The notes beneath the pieces were generated by a model. That model saw only the letters and a list, made by a program, of their open reading frames with translations. It was not told where the DNA came from and did not search any database. From the NCBI RefSeq assembly GCF_900130125.1, contig NZ_FQXY01000008.1:124001-188000 (forward strand): DNA of 64,000 nucleotides, given 5' to 3'. Both the position numbers and the translations under genes were made by a program. Of the stretch, positions 52,851 through 60,588 are shown in pieces. Within the stretch, counting starts at the first letter, position 1. The number at the start of each line of letters is the position of its first letter. This DNA comes from Bacteroides congonensis. GTDB taxonomy: Bacteria > Bacteroidota > Bacteroidia > Bacteroidales > Bacteroidaceae.

Positions 52851-53924
52851 ATGGAAGTAAGCATACCAAATACACAATACCAAGCTCAATTTGATGAAAT
52901 CAGATTAATAATTGATACACGTAAAAAGCGGGCTTATAAAGCCTTGAATAATGAGATAATTCTCAGTAATTGGGAAATTGGACGATATGTATCCGATAAA
53001 ATCAAGTCCGCTAAGTGGGGGAGTAAGGTCATAGATATGCTTGTTGTATATCTCAAAGAGAAAATCCCCGGCATCAAAGGCTATGAAAAACGTTCTATTG
53101 AAAGAATGGTCAGATTCTATAATGAATATTCTTCCGTAGAATTTGCGTCAGCCATTCCGACGCAAATCAAAGAACAGGCAATTGCGTCAGACGCTCTGAC
53201 GCAATTTGGCGACGATGCTGCTGTACTCTTCTTATTGGTACAAGTGGGTTGGTCTGCCCATCTTGAGATAATGTCCGGATGCCCGTCTCCTGAAGAACGC
53301 ATCTTCTACATATTATTAAGTAATAGAGAAAACCTTACTTATCAGGAACTTCGCAGGCAGATTGATGCCTGTGTTTATGAACGGAGCTTACTGGGGAATA
53401 ATAATCAATCGCTTGCACTAAGAAATACGTATCCGGATGCCGGACGACTTTTTAAAGATACATATATGGTTGATTTTCTAGGTTTGCCTGAAAACTACAG
53501 TGAGAAAAGTCTTCAGGCCGGTTTGGTTAAACAGATGAAGAGTTTCATATTAGAATTGGGAAAAGATTTTTTGTTTGTGGGTGAGGAATACCGTGTGCAG
53601 GTAGGAATGAAAGATTTTCGGATTGATTTGCTCTTTTTTCATCGTGGATTGCAATGTTTGGTTGCAATGGAGATAAAAATAAACGAGTTTAAGCCGGAAT
53701 ATCTAGGGCAGTTGGATTTTTATCTTGAAGCGTTGGATCGAGATGTAAAGAAAGAAAATGAAAATCCGAGTATAGGAATATTGTTGTGTAAAAGCGCAGA
53801 TAGTCAGGTCGTTGAATATGCGTTGAATCGTAGCTTAAGCCCAACAATGATTGCAGAGTATAAGCGACAGTTAATACCGAAAGAAATATTGCAGAAGCAT
53901 TTGAAGGAGATTCTTGATAAATAA
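52851..53924 (+). CDS. DUF1016/YhcG-type PDDEXK nuclease family protein
   Basis: A 357-residue protein with the N-terminal DUF1016 helical domain (ALNNEIILSNWEIGRYV; GYEKRSIERMVRFY) and the C-terminal PDDEXK domain (YRVQVGMKDFRIDLLFFH, then VAMEIKINEFKPEYLGQLDFY), giving the D...ExK residues. YhcG-like proteins are thought to be nucleases linked to mobile-DNA or restriction systems; their biology is poorly known. Between the domains (about residues 95-125) two in-frame palindromes insert FASAIPTQ and IASDALTQF. It stands alone with its own promoter. Confidence 0.88.
   Translation: MEVSIPNTQYQAQFDEIRLIIDTRKKRAYKALNNEIILSNWEIGRYVSDKIKSAKWGSKVIDMLVVYLKEKIPGIKGYEKRSIERMVRFYNEYSSVEFASAIPTQIKEQAIASDALTQFGDDAAVLFLLVQVGWSAHLEIMSGCPSPEERIFYILLSNRENLTYQELRRQIDACVYERSLLGNNNQSLALRNTYPDAGRLFKDTYMVDFLGLPENYSEKSLQAGLVKQMKSFILELGKDFLFVGEEYRVQVGMKDFRIDLLFFHRGLQCLVAMEIKINEFKPEYLGQLDFYLEALDRDVKKENENPSIGILLCKSADSQVVEYALNRSLSPTMIAEYKRQLIPKEILQKHLKEILDK
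53142..53207 (+). repeat. Two palindromes inside the DUF1016 reading frame
   Basis: ATTTGCGTC/GACGCAAAT (53142-53150 with 53160-53168) and AATTGCGTCAGA/TCTGACGCAATT (53181-53192 with 53196-53207, centre CGC) are perfect inverted repeats sharing TTGCGTCAG. They code in frame for the similar short peptides FASAIPTQI and IASDALTQF. Confidence 0.8.
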
Positions 53925-53938
53925 TAAAAATAGCGAAC

Positions 53939-54724
53939 ATGAAACAGACTTATGTGAAGTATCTGATTGTGGCAGCATTGGCAGGTGGTATCCTGTTTAC
54001 ATCCTGTCGCACGACACGAGAGGCTACTGCTCACTATCAAGTGGCAAAAGTAGAAGGTAGTATGATTAAGATTGATTCTGCCTGGGACGCTAATCCCGAC
54101 AAAAGAACCACCGAAGTATTGAAACCCTATAAGGACAAAATTGACGGGATGATGTATGAAGTCATCGGCACCAGCGAAATGAAAATGGATAAGGGCGGGC
54201 CTGAAAGTCTGCTTTCCAATCTCGTTGCAAGTGTCTTGCAGCAGGCTGCCGCACCGGTATTGGGGAAACCTGCCGATATGGGACTGGTGAATATGGGCGG
54301 ATTGCGTAATATCCTGCCGAAAGGTGAAATCACTGTAAGTGAAATCTTTGAAATACTTCCTTTTGAGAACTCCCTTTGCATCCTGACAATGAAAGGCTCG
54401 GACATGAAACGCCTTTTTAAAGCGATTGCTTCTTTGCGCGGAGAAGGAGTGAGCGGTATCCGTTTGGAAATCACGAAGAAAGGAGAACTGCTGAATGCAA
54501 CAATCGGCGGTAAGCCCGTAGACGACAACCAACTCTATACGGTAGCCACTATCGACTATCTGGCAGACGGCAACGGGCGGATGGATGCTTTCCTGCAAGC
54601 GGAGAAACGGGAATGTCCCGACGGCGCTACCCTGCGCGGATTATTCCTCGACTATGTCCGTAAGCAGACTGCCGAAGGCAAAATGATTACTTCCAAACTG
54701 GACGGACGCATTACCATAAAATAA
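53939..54724 (+). CDS. Lipoprotein with 5'-nucleotidase C-terminal domain
   Basis: A 261-residue lipoprotein (signal peptide QTYVKYLIVAALAGGI, lipobox FTSC) consisting of the 5'-nucleotidase C-terminal fold: MGLVNMGGLRNILPKGEITVSEIFEILPF and VATIDYLADGNGRMDAF. In usual periplasmic 5'-nucleotidases this domain binds the nucleoside base and is fused after the metallophosphatase. Here it is a separate gene placed 25 bp before the phosphatase gene. Together they probably act on nucleotides in the periplasm. Confidence 0.9.
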   Translation: MKQTYVKYLIVAALAGGILFTSCRTTREATAHYQVAKVEGSMIKIDSAWDANPDKRTTEVLKPYKDKIDGMMYEVIGTSEMKMDKGGPESLLSNLVASVLQQAAAPVLGKPADMGLVNMGGLRNILPKGEITVSEIFEILPFENSLCILTMKGSDMKRLFKAIASLRGEGVSGIRLEITKKGELLNATIGGKPVDDNQLYTVATIDYLADGNGRMDAFLQAEKRECPDGATLRGLFLDYVRKQTAEGKMITSKLDGRITIK

Positions 54725-54749
54725 AAAGGAGAATCTAAAAACATTGAAT

Positions 54750-55580
54750 ATGAAAAGAATTCAAATATCATTCCTGCTATGCCTTGCATTGAGCTTTGCT
54801 TTTTCCCTATTTGCGCAGGATACCAAAGAACTTATACTTTTACAGACCAGCGACGTACATAGCCGCATCGAGCCTATCAACCAAAAAGGCGACCGTAATT
54901 ACGATGAAGGCGGATTTGTCCGCCGGGCTGCTTTCCTCGACCAGTTCCGCAAGGAGCATAAGAATGTCCTGTTGTTCGATTGCGGAGATATTTCCCAAGG
55001 TACACCTTATTATAATATGTTCCAGGGAGAAGTGGAAGTGAAACTAATGAATGAAATGGGCTACGAAGCCATGACTATCGGCAACCATGAATTTGATTTC
55101 GGCATGGATAATATGGCACGCCTTTTCAAAATGGCGAAATTCCCGGTCGTTTGTGCCAACTACAACCTGGACGCCACTCCCTTGAAAGACATCGTAAAGC
55201 CTTATGTAATCCTCGAAAAATATGGCTTGAAGATTGGCGTATTCGGCTTGGGAGCCAAACCGGAAGGTCTGATTCAGGCAAACAAATGCGAAGGTGTCAT
55301 TTATGAAAACCCTATCGAAGTATCGAATGAAATAGCCGCCCTGCTGAAGAAGAAAGGATGCGACCTGATAGTGTGCCTGTCTCATCTGGGTATTCAGATG
55401 GACGAACGCCTCGTTGCGAAAACACGCAATATCGACGTGATTCTGGGCGGACACTCACATACCTTTATGAAAGGCCCGAAAACTTATTTGAATATGGACG
55501 GCAAGGAAGTGCCCGTCATGCATTCCGGAAAAAGCGGTGTGCGTGTAGGCCGTCTCAACTTGACTTTGAAACGTAAATGA
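54750..55580 (+). CDS. Exported metallophosphatase, 5'-nucleotidase N-terminal domain
   Basis: A 276-residue protein (ATG 54750; an in-frame TTG two codons upstream is less likely). Signal peptide KRIQISFLLCLALSFAFSLF. Metal-binding motifs of the calcineurin-like fold follow in order: TSDVHSRIEP, LFDCGDISQGT, TIGNHEFDFG, CLSHLG and LGGHSHTFM. It lacks the substrate-binding C-terminal domain, which is on the preceding gene. The stop overlaps the next gene by 4 bp (ATGA). Confidence 0.92.
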   Translation: MKRIQISFLLCLALSFAFSLFAQDTKELILLQTSDVHSRIEPINQKGDRNYDEGGFVRRAAFLDQFRKEHKNVLLFDCGDISQGTPYYNMFQGEVEVKLMNEMGYEAMTIGNHEFDFGMDNMARLFKMAKFPVVCANYNLDATPLKDIVKPYVILEKYGLKIGVFGLGAKPEGLIQANKCEGVIYENPIEVSNEIAALLKKKGCDLIVCLSHLGIQMDERLVAKTRNIDVILGGHSHTFMKGPKTYLNMDGKEVPVMHSGKSGVRVGRLNLTLKRK

Positions 55581-58500
55581 AGATAATTCCCTCAATTTTA
55601 GCGATTTTATTTCTTTTCTCTGCCGGACAGGTCACAAGTTCGGCGCAGAATACCAATACTGCCACAGTCGAACCATTGCTTGTTTCCAAAGCTCTTCAGG
55701 ATGAAGACTGCCGTCACTGGGTAGACTCGGTAATGAACAAACTCTCCTTTAAAGAAAAGGTAGGCCAGTTATTTATCTATACCATAGCTCCGATAGATAC
55801 CAAACGAAACTTGGAACTTCTGCATGAAGCTGTTGAAACCCACAAGGTAGGCGGACTTCTCTTCTCCGGCGGGAAAATGCAAACTCAGGTCGAACTGACA
55901 AATCGGGCACAGAAGCAGGCGAAAGTTCCTGTGATGATAACCTTCGACGGCGAATGGGGCTTGGCGATGCGTTTGCGCGGAACACCTGTTTTCCCGAGAA
56001 ATATGGTATTGGGATGTATCCGTGACAATCAACTGATTTATGAATACGGTAGCGAAGTGGCCCGTCAATGCCGGCAGATTGGCGTACAGGTCAATTTTGC
56101 TCCGGTGGCGGATGTGAACATCAATCCCAAGAATCCGGTTATCAACACCCGTTCTTTCGGAGAAGACCCGGTGCAGGTAGCAGATAAAGTAATCGCTTAC
56201 GCTTATGGACTGGAAGGTGGGGGAGTATTATCCGTATGTAAACATTTCCCCGGTCATGGCGACACCGATGTCGATTCGCATAAAGCGCTTCCGGTGCTTC
56301 CTTTCACTCGCGAACGCCTGGACAGCGTGGAACTTTACCCCTTTAAAAAAGCGATTCGTGCCGGACTGGGCGGCATGATGGTAGGACACTTGCAAGTACC
56401 GGTGATCGAACCGGTAGGCGGACTTCCCTCTTCCTTGTCCCGCAATGTCGTCTATGATTTGCTGACAGACGAGCTGGCTTTCAAAGGACTGGTATTCACC
56501 GACGCACTCGCGATGAAAGGAGTATCGGGTAATGGCCATGTCAGCTTGCAAGCATTGAAAGCCGGCAATGACATGGTACTCGCTCCCCGAAATCTGAAAG
56601 AAGAAATACCGGCTGTGTTGGAAGCGGTTGAAAAAGGTGAACTTGCCAGGGAAGATATTGAAAATAAATGCCGGAAAGTACTGACCTATAAATATGTATT
56701 AGGACTCAAGAAAAAGACGTTTATTCAACTATCCGGCCTGGAACAGCGAATCAACAGGCCTCAGACACGTGATTTGATCCGTCGGCTGAACCAGGCGGCC
56801 ATTACCGTGCTGAATAATAAAAATCACATCCTGCCACTTCATGCCGACAAAGCGCAGACACTTGCGTTGCTCGAAATCGGAAAGCCGGGAGAAACAGAAG
56901 TATTAGCCAAACAAATGTCACGTTATACATCGCTGGCTCGTTTTAGGCTTCGGCCTAATCAGACAGAAGCGGAGAACCGGCGGTTGCGTGATTCGTTGGC
57001 TACTTATAAACGAATAGTTATCGCCGTCAGCGAACAACGCCTGGCTCCTTACCATTCGTTCTTCGCAAAGTTCGCTCCCGAAAATCCGGCCATCTACCTG
57101 TTCTTCACTCCCGGTAAAATGATGATGCAGATTCATCATGCGGTGTCTCACGCTCCGGCAGTGATATTGGGGCATAGTCACAATAGCGATGTGCAACGCC
57201 AAACGGCTGATATCCTGTTTGCCAAAGCCACGGCGGACGGGCGGTTGTCAGCAAGCATAGGCGGATTATTCCCGACAGGGGCAGGAGTGACGATCACGCC
57301 GGAAACTCCTTTGCATTTCATTCCCGAAGAACATGGTCTTTCGTCCGCCCTTCTTAAAAAAATTGATACCATAGCATTGGACGGTATCCAACAGGGAGCC
57401 TATCCCGGCTGTCAGGTGGTAGTGTTGAAAAACGGTCATGTCATGGTTGATAAGGCTTTCGGCACTTATGCGGGAAAAGGCAGCCCCGGTGTCGAATCTA
57501 CGGACATTTACGATTTGGCTTCCCTTTCCAAAACAACGGGAACACTGCTTGCCGTTATGAAACTCTACGATAAAGGGCGTTTCAACCTGACCGATAAGAT
57601 ATCCGATTATCTGCCGTTCCTGCAACGCACGGATAAGAAAGATATAACGATTCGGGAGATACTATACCACCAGTCCGGTTTGCCGCCCTGGCTTCCTTTC
57701 TATCAGGAGGTTATTGATAAAGACAGTTACGACGGAAGGCTGTTCAGTGCACGCAAAGACGCGCACCATCCGGTACAGATCGGAACGGCTACATGGGCCA
57801 ATCCGAAATTCAAGTTTAAAAGCGAATACATATCCCCTGTCAAGACCGGCGATTACACCATTCAGATTTGCGACAGCCTGTGGCTGAACCGCTCTTTCCG
57901 GAAAGTGATAGAAGAGAAAATAGTGGAAGCTCCGTTGAAGCAGAAACGCTACGTATATAGTGATATAGGCTTTATCCTGTTGGGAATGTTGGTGGAACAG
58001 TTGGCGGGAATGCCAATGGAAGCCTATTTGCAACGTGAATTTTATGAACCGATGGGCTTGGAACATACAGGCTACCTGCCTTTGCGCCGTTTTGCCAAAT
58101 CGGAAATCGTGCCATCCAACAAAGACCGCTTCTTGCGGAAAGAGACTTTGCAAGGATATGTACATGATGAGGCTTCCGCTTTCTTCGGCGGACTTGCCGG
58201 AAATGCCGGACTTTTCTCAACCGCCCGTGAAGTGGCGCGTGTCTATCAGATGTTGTTGAATGGCGGAGAGATAGACGGAAAACGCTATTTGAGCAAAGAA
58301 ACCTGTAATCTGTTTACAACGGAAACTTCAAAGATAAGCCGTCGGGGGCTGGGCTTTGATAAACCGGATATGGAAGACCCGAAGAAAGGAAACTGTGCTT
58401 CCGGCGTACCTGCCGGGGTGTACGGACATACCGGATTCACTGGTACATGTGCCTGGGTAGATCCGGAGAACGACTTGGTCTATGTCTTTTTGAGCAACCG

Positions 58501-58594
58501 TATTTATCCCAATGTCACCAACCGCAAGCTGAACCAACTGCATATTCGCGAACGGATACAGGAAGCAATCTACGGTGCGATGAAGAAGAAATAA
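55577..58594 (+). CDS. Secreted fusion of GH3 beta-N-acetylglucosaminidase and beta-lactamase-like serine hydrolase
   Basis: A 1005-residue exported protein (signal peptide KIIPSILAILFLFSAGQV). Residues about 40-400 are a GH3 NagZ-like domain with CKHFPGHGDTDVDSHK, the His/Asp acid-base loop, and VFTDALAMKGV (nucleophile Asp). A GH3 C-terminal domain follows. From about 600 a class C beta-lactamase/DD-peptidase domain has SLSKTTG (SxxK), YSDIGF (YxN-like) and HTGFTG (KTG-like). It likely trims peptidoglycan or muropeptides in the periplasm. It is the third gene of the operon with the split nucleotidase. Confidence 0.92.
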   Translation: MKIIPSILAILFLFSAGQVTSSAQNTNTATVEPLLVSKALQDEDCRHWVDSVMNKLSFKEKVGQLFIYTIAPIDTKRNLELLHEAVETHKVGGLLFSGGKMQTQVELTNRAQKQAKVPVMITFDGEWGLAMRLRGTPVFPRNMVLGCIRDNQLIYEYGSEVARQCRQIGVQVNFAPVADVNINPKNPVINTRSFGEDPVQVADKVIAYAYGLEGGGVLSVCKHFPGHGDTDVDSHKALPVLPFTRERLDSVELYPFKKAIRAGLGGMMVGHLQVPVIEPVGGLPSSLSRNVVYDLLTDELAFKGLVFTDALAMKGVSGNGHVSLQALKAGNDMVLAPRNLKEEIPAVLEAVEKGELAREDIENKCRKVLTYKYVLGLKKKTFIQLSGLEQRINRPQTRDLIRRLNQAAITVLNNKNHILPLHADKAQTLALLEIGKPGETEVLAKQMSRYTSLARFRLRPNQTEAENRRLRDSLATYKRIVIAVSEQRLAPYHSFFAKFAPENPAIYLFFTPGKMMMQIHHAVSHAPAVILGHSHNSDVQRQTADILFAKATADGRLSASIGGLFPTGAGVTITPETPLHFIPEEHGLSSALLKKIDTIALDGIQQGAYPGCQVVVLKNGHVMVDKAFGTYAGKGSPGVESTDIYDLASLSKTTGTLLAVMKLYDKGRFNLTDKISDYLPFLQRTDKKDITIREILYHQSGLPPWLPFYQEVIDKDSYDGRLFSARKDAHHPVQIGTATWANPKFKFKSEYISPVKTGDYTIQICDSLWLNRSFRKVIEEKIVEAPLKQKRYVYSDIGFILLGMLVEQLAGMPMEAYLQREFYEPMGLEHTGYLPLRRFAKSEIVPSNKDRFLRKETLQGYVHDEASAFFGGLAGNAGLFSTAREVARVYQMLLNGGEIDGKRYLSKETCNLFTTETSKISRRGLGFDKPDMEDPKKGNCASGVPAGVYGHTGFTGTCAWVDPENDLVYVFLSNRIYPNVTNRKLNQLHIRERIQEAIYGAMKKK

Positions 58595-58611
58595 GTAATC
58601 CGTGCCTAAAA

Positions 58612-58662
58612 AAAAGAAAGTAAAAGGCGGCTATATTAAAAAGTCACCTTTTACTTCTTTTA
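58612..58662. terminator. Terminator between convergent genes
   Basis: AAAAGAAAGTAAAAGG (58612-58627) pairs with CCTTTTACTTCTTTT (58647-58661), one bulge; T-tracts on both sides. A half-copy of the dispersed GTAATCCGTGCCTAA repeat adjoins it at 58594-58609. Confidence 0.75.
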
Positions 58663-58698
58663 TTATTAACGTAATATTCTGATAGTTGCAGTTCTTTT

Positions 58699-59325
58699 TT
58701 AGAACGATACACCCAGGCGGAAGCCGAAGTTGCTCAATCCATCTACACTGTAATGTAGTACATCAGCCTTGTTGGTACCATAGCTGTAGTACAAAGCAAA
58801 GTGCAAGCCCGGTCCGTATACCCAGGGGAATACATTGATACCGACTTCAGGAGAAGCATAGAAGCCCCAACTGTTTTCTCTTGCTTCGAGCATATTGAAG
58901 TTAGAGCGTACTTTCGCATATTCAGCACCGAGTTTAGCACTGACATAAGGTTGGAAAGAACCGCCACGGTTCCACTGGTAGCGTGCTGCAGCACCGAAAG
59001 GCAACTGGAAGATAGTATGTTGCTGGTCGGTAGTCACATCGCCGTTTGCCATTTTGAATGTTTCGCGGCCTACATATTCGTGGTTACTGTGATAGTTCAG
59101 GAAAAGTCCCAAACCGATGTTCGGAGTTACAAAATAACCACCTTCAAAGTTCATACCCCAGCCGCTTGCCTTGTCAGCAAAATGATTGCTCAGCGGGGCA
59201 TTGAACTGCCAGTCGATGTTGGCATATCCATTGTCGGATAACTGTGCCTTGGCCGGCATGGCGAAGGCGATGGCAATAGCCGCCAGTGCTACTACCTTGA
59301 AGTATATATTTTTTCTTGTTTTCAT
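58699..59325 (-). CDS. Outer-membrane beta-barrel protein
   Basis: A 208-residue protein with a signal peptide (NIYFKVVALAAIAIAFAMPAKA) and beta strands with GWGMNFEGGYFVTPNIGLGLF and GGSFQPYVSAKLGAEY. It ends FRLGVSF, the terminal aromatic expected for barrel assembly. OmpW/OmpX-like size. It is 15 bp downstream of the DUF4136 lipoprotein gene, so they are cotranscribed. Function unknown. Confidence 0.85.
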   Translation of the reverse strand: MKTRKNIYFKVVALAAIAIAFAMPAKAQLSDNGYANIDWQFNAPLSNHFADKASGWGMNFEGGYFVTPNIGLGLFLNYHSNHEYVGRETFKMANGDVTTDQQHTIFQLPFGAAARYQWNRGGSFQPYVSAKLGAEYAKVRSNFNMLEARENSWGFYASPEVGINVFPWVYGPGLHFALYYSYGTNKADVLHYSVDGLSNFGFRLGVSF

Positions 59326-59340
59326 AACAGTTGTAGTTGA

Positions 59341-59976
59341 TTATTTGTTAGTAAGATAAGGTGACTGAGTGAATGACTGGTTGACAGCTTGCACTGCCAG
59401 AGTGCGGTTGATAGCTTTAGAGCCAGTTTCAAATCCGGTCAGATAGCTTGTCCATACAACAGGCAGTTTTTTGCTTTCACCTTGTTCGGCTTTCAAGTTC
59501 ACCATTTCTGTCAGGAATGAGTTGGTACTATAACTGTAAGTCACAGCGTACGGGTAGTACCATCCGCCACCCCAGTTTCCGCCCCAGTAACCGGGACCCC
59601 AGTAACCGGGATAACCCCACCACCATTCAGGTTGAGCATAACTGGTGAAATAATAAGTACTTGCAATGTAGCTCACTTGAATACCAAGGTCTGCGCTTTC
59701 TTTGTCAGCAGCGGCCGTGTAACCTCTGGCTTCCATGTTTTCTGTGTAAGCAGCCAGAATTTGTTCAGCGCCTTCTCCTTCGAGATATTCCGGTTCTTTG
59801 CTGTCACTGATTACAAGAATCTGTGGAGCCAGAAAGAATGTAGGAACTTTGAAGTCAGCTTTCTCGTCGTGGTTAGTGTACACCAGATAGTTGTCATCCA
59901 GCTTACCCATGTCCGGGTCTTTTTCGCAAGATGCGAGTGAAAAGACCGCCAATAAAATAGGAATTAATTTCTTCAT
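59341..59976 (-). CDS. DUF4136 family lipoprotein
   Basis: A 211-residue lipoprotein: signal peptide KKLIPILLAVFSLA, lipobox LASC. The DUF4136 fold includes ENMEARGYTAAADKESADLGIQ, characteristic of the family. The centre has an unusual Trp/Gly/Tyr-rich run (EWWWGYPGYWGPGYWGG, about residues 120-137). First gene of a two-gene operon with the barrel protein; perhaps an envelope assembly or stress pair, function unknown. Confidence 0.83.
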   Translation of the reverse strand: MKKLIPILLAVFSLASCEKDPDMGKLDDNYLVYTNHDEKADFKVPTFFLAPQILVISDSKEPEYLEGEGAEQILAAYTENMEARGYTAAADKESADLGIQVSYIASTYYFTSYAQPEWWWGYPGYWGPGYWGGNWGGGWYYPYAVTYSYSTNSFLTEMVNLKAEQGESKKLPVVWTSYLTGFETGSKAINRTLAVQAVNQSFTQSPYLTNK

Positions 59977-60120
59977 ATCTTTATAATGTTTAGGTTATAT
60001 AAAAATCATGCCCTGGTACCTTGGGGCATTTGCTACAAACAACAAGATAGAAATAAAAAGGTTCGCCTGAAAAATAGTTTTGCCGGAAAATTAACATCTT
60101 TCTTTTTCCGGCTTCCATCA

Positions 60121-60168
60121 AAAAAGATGAGCAATCTGCCGATGGTCAGGCGGATTGCTCATCTTTTT
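60121..60168 (-). terminator. Terminator after the MarR gene
   Basis: A 20-bp stem with one G-U pair (60121-60140 with 60149-60168), A-tract and T-tract on its two ends, lies 35 bp downstream of the MarR stop. Confidence 0.88.
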
Positions 60169-60202
60169 GTTGTTTACTGAAATTTGTTTGAAAATCCGTT
60201 TC

Positions 60203-60553
60203 TTAAAACAGCGGTTTTAATAATTCCGGTATCTCCACTTTGTCAAGTTCCAGTTCAGTCACCCGTTGTTTCCCCGTCGGGGACAGATGAAAATACATTT
60301 GACGTCGGTCTTCATTTCCGAGGGTTCTGATGATTAACTCCTTTTCTTCCAGTATCCGAAGCATCTTCGAGGTATGCGACGGGCTCAAGTCCGTTTGTTT
60401 TGACAGGTTGGTGGCCGTCATTCTCTCCGAAGAGCACTTGAGAGTACACAATATCATAGCCTCATTCAGCGATATCCGGTAGACTTTTTCAAATGCAGTT
60501 TCAAAGCTTGTCATGGCTCTGAACACATCACGCATTGCACATATTGTTTTCAT
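60203..60553 (-). CDS. MarR-family transcriptional regulator
   Basis: A 116-residue winged-helix protein, shorter than typical MarR (about 140). TATNLSKQTDLSPSHTSKML is the helix-turn-helix and LIIRTLGNEDRRQMYFHLS the wing with the conserved D-x-R. It has cysteines near the N-terminus (residue 5) and in LCTLKCSSE, which might sense reactive sulfur or oxidants. It is 35 bp downstream of the persulfide-handling fusion gene and probably regulates that operon. Confidence 0.85.
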   Translation of the reverse strand: MKTICAMRDVFRAMTSFETAFEKVYRISLNEAMILCTLKCSSERMTATNLSKQTDLSPSHTSKMLRILEEKELIIRTLGNEDRRQMYFHLSPTGKQRVTELELDKVEIPELLKPLF

Positions 60554-60588
60554 ATCTTATTTGAATATATTTTTATTAGTTACTTCCG

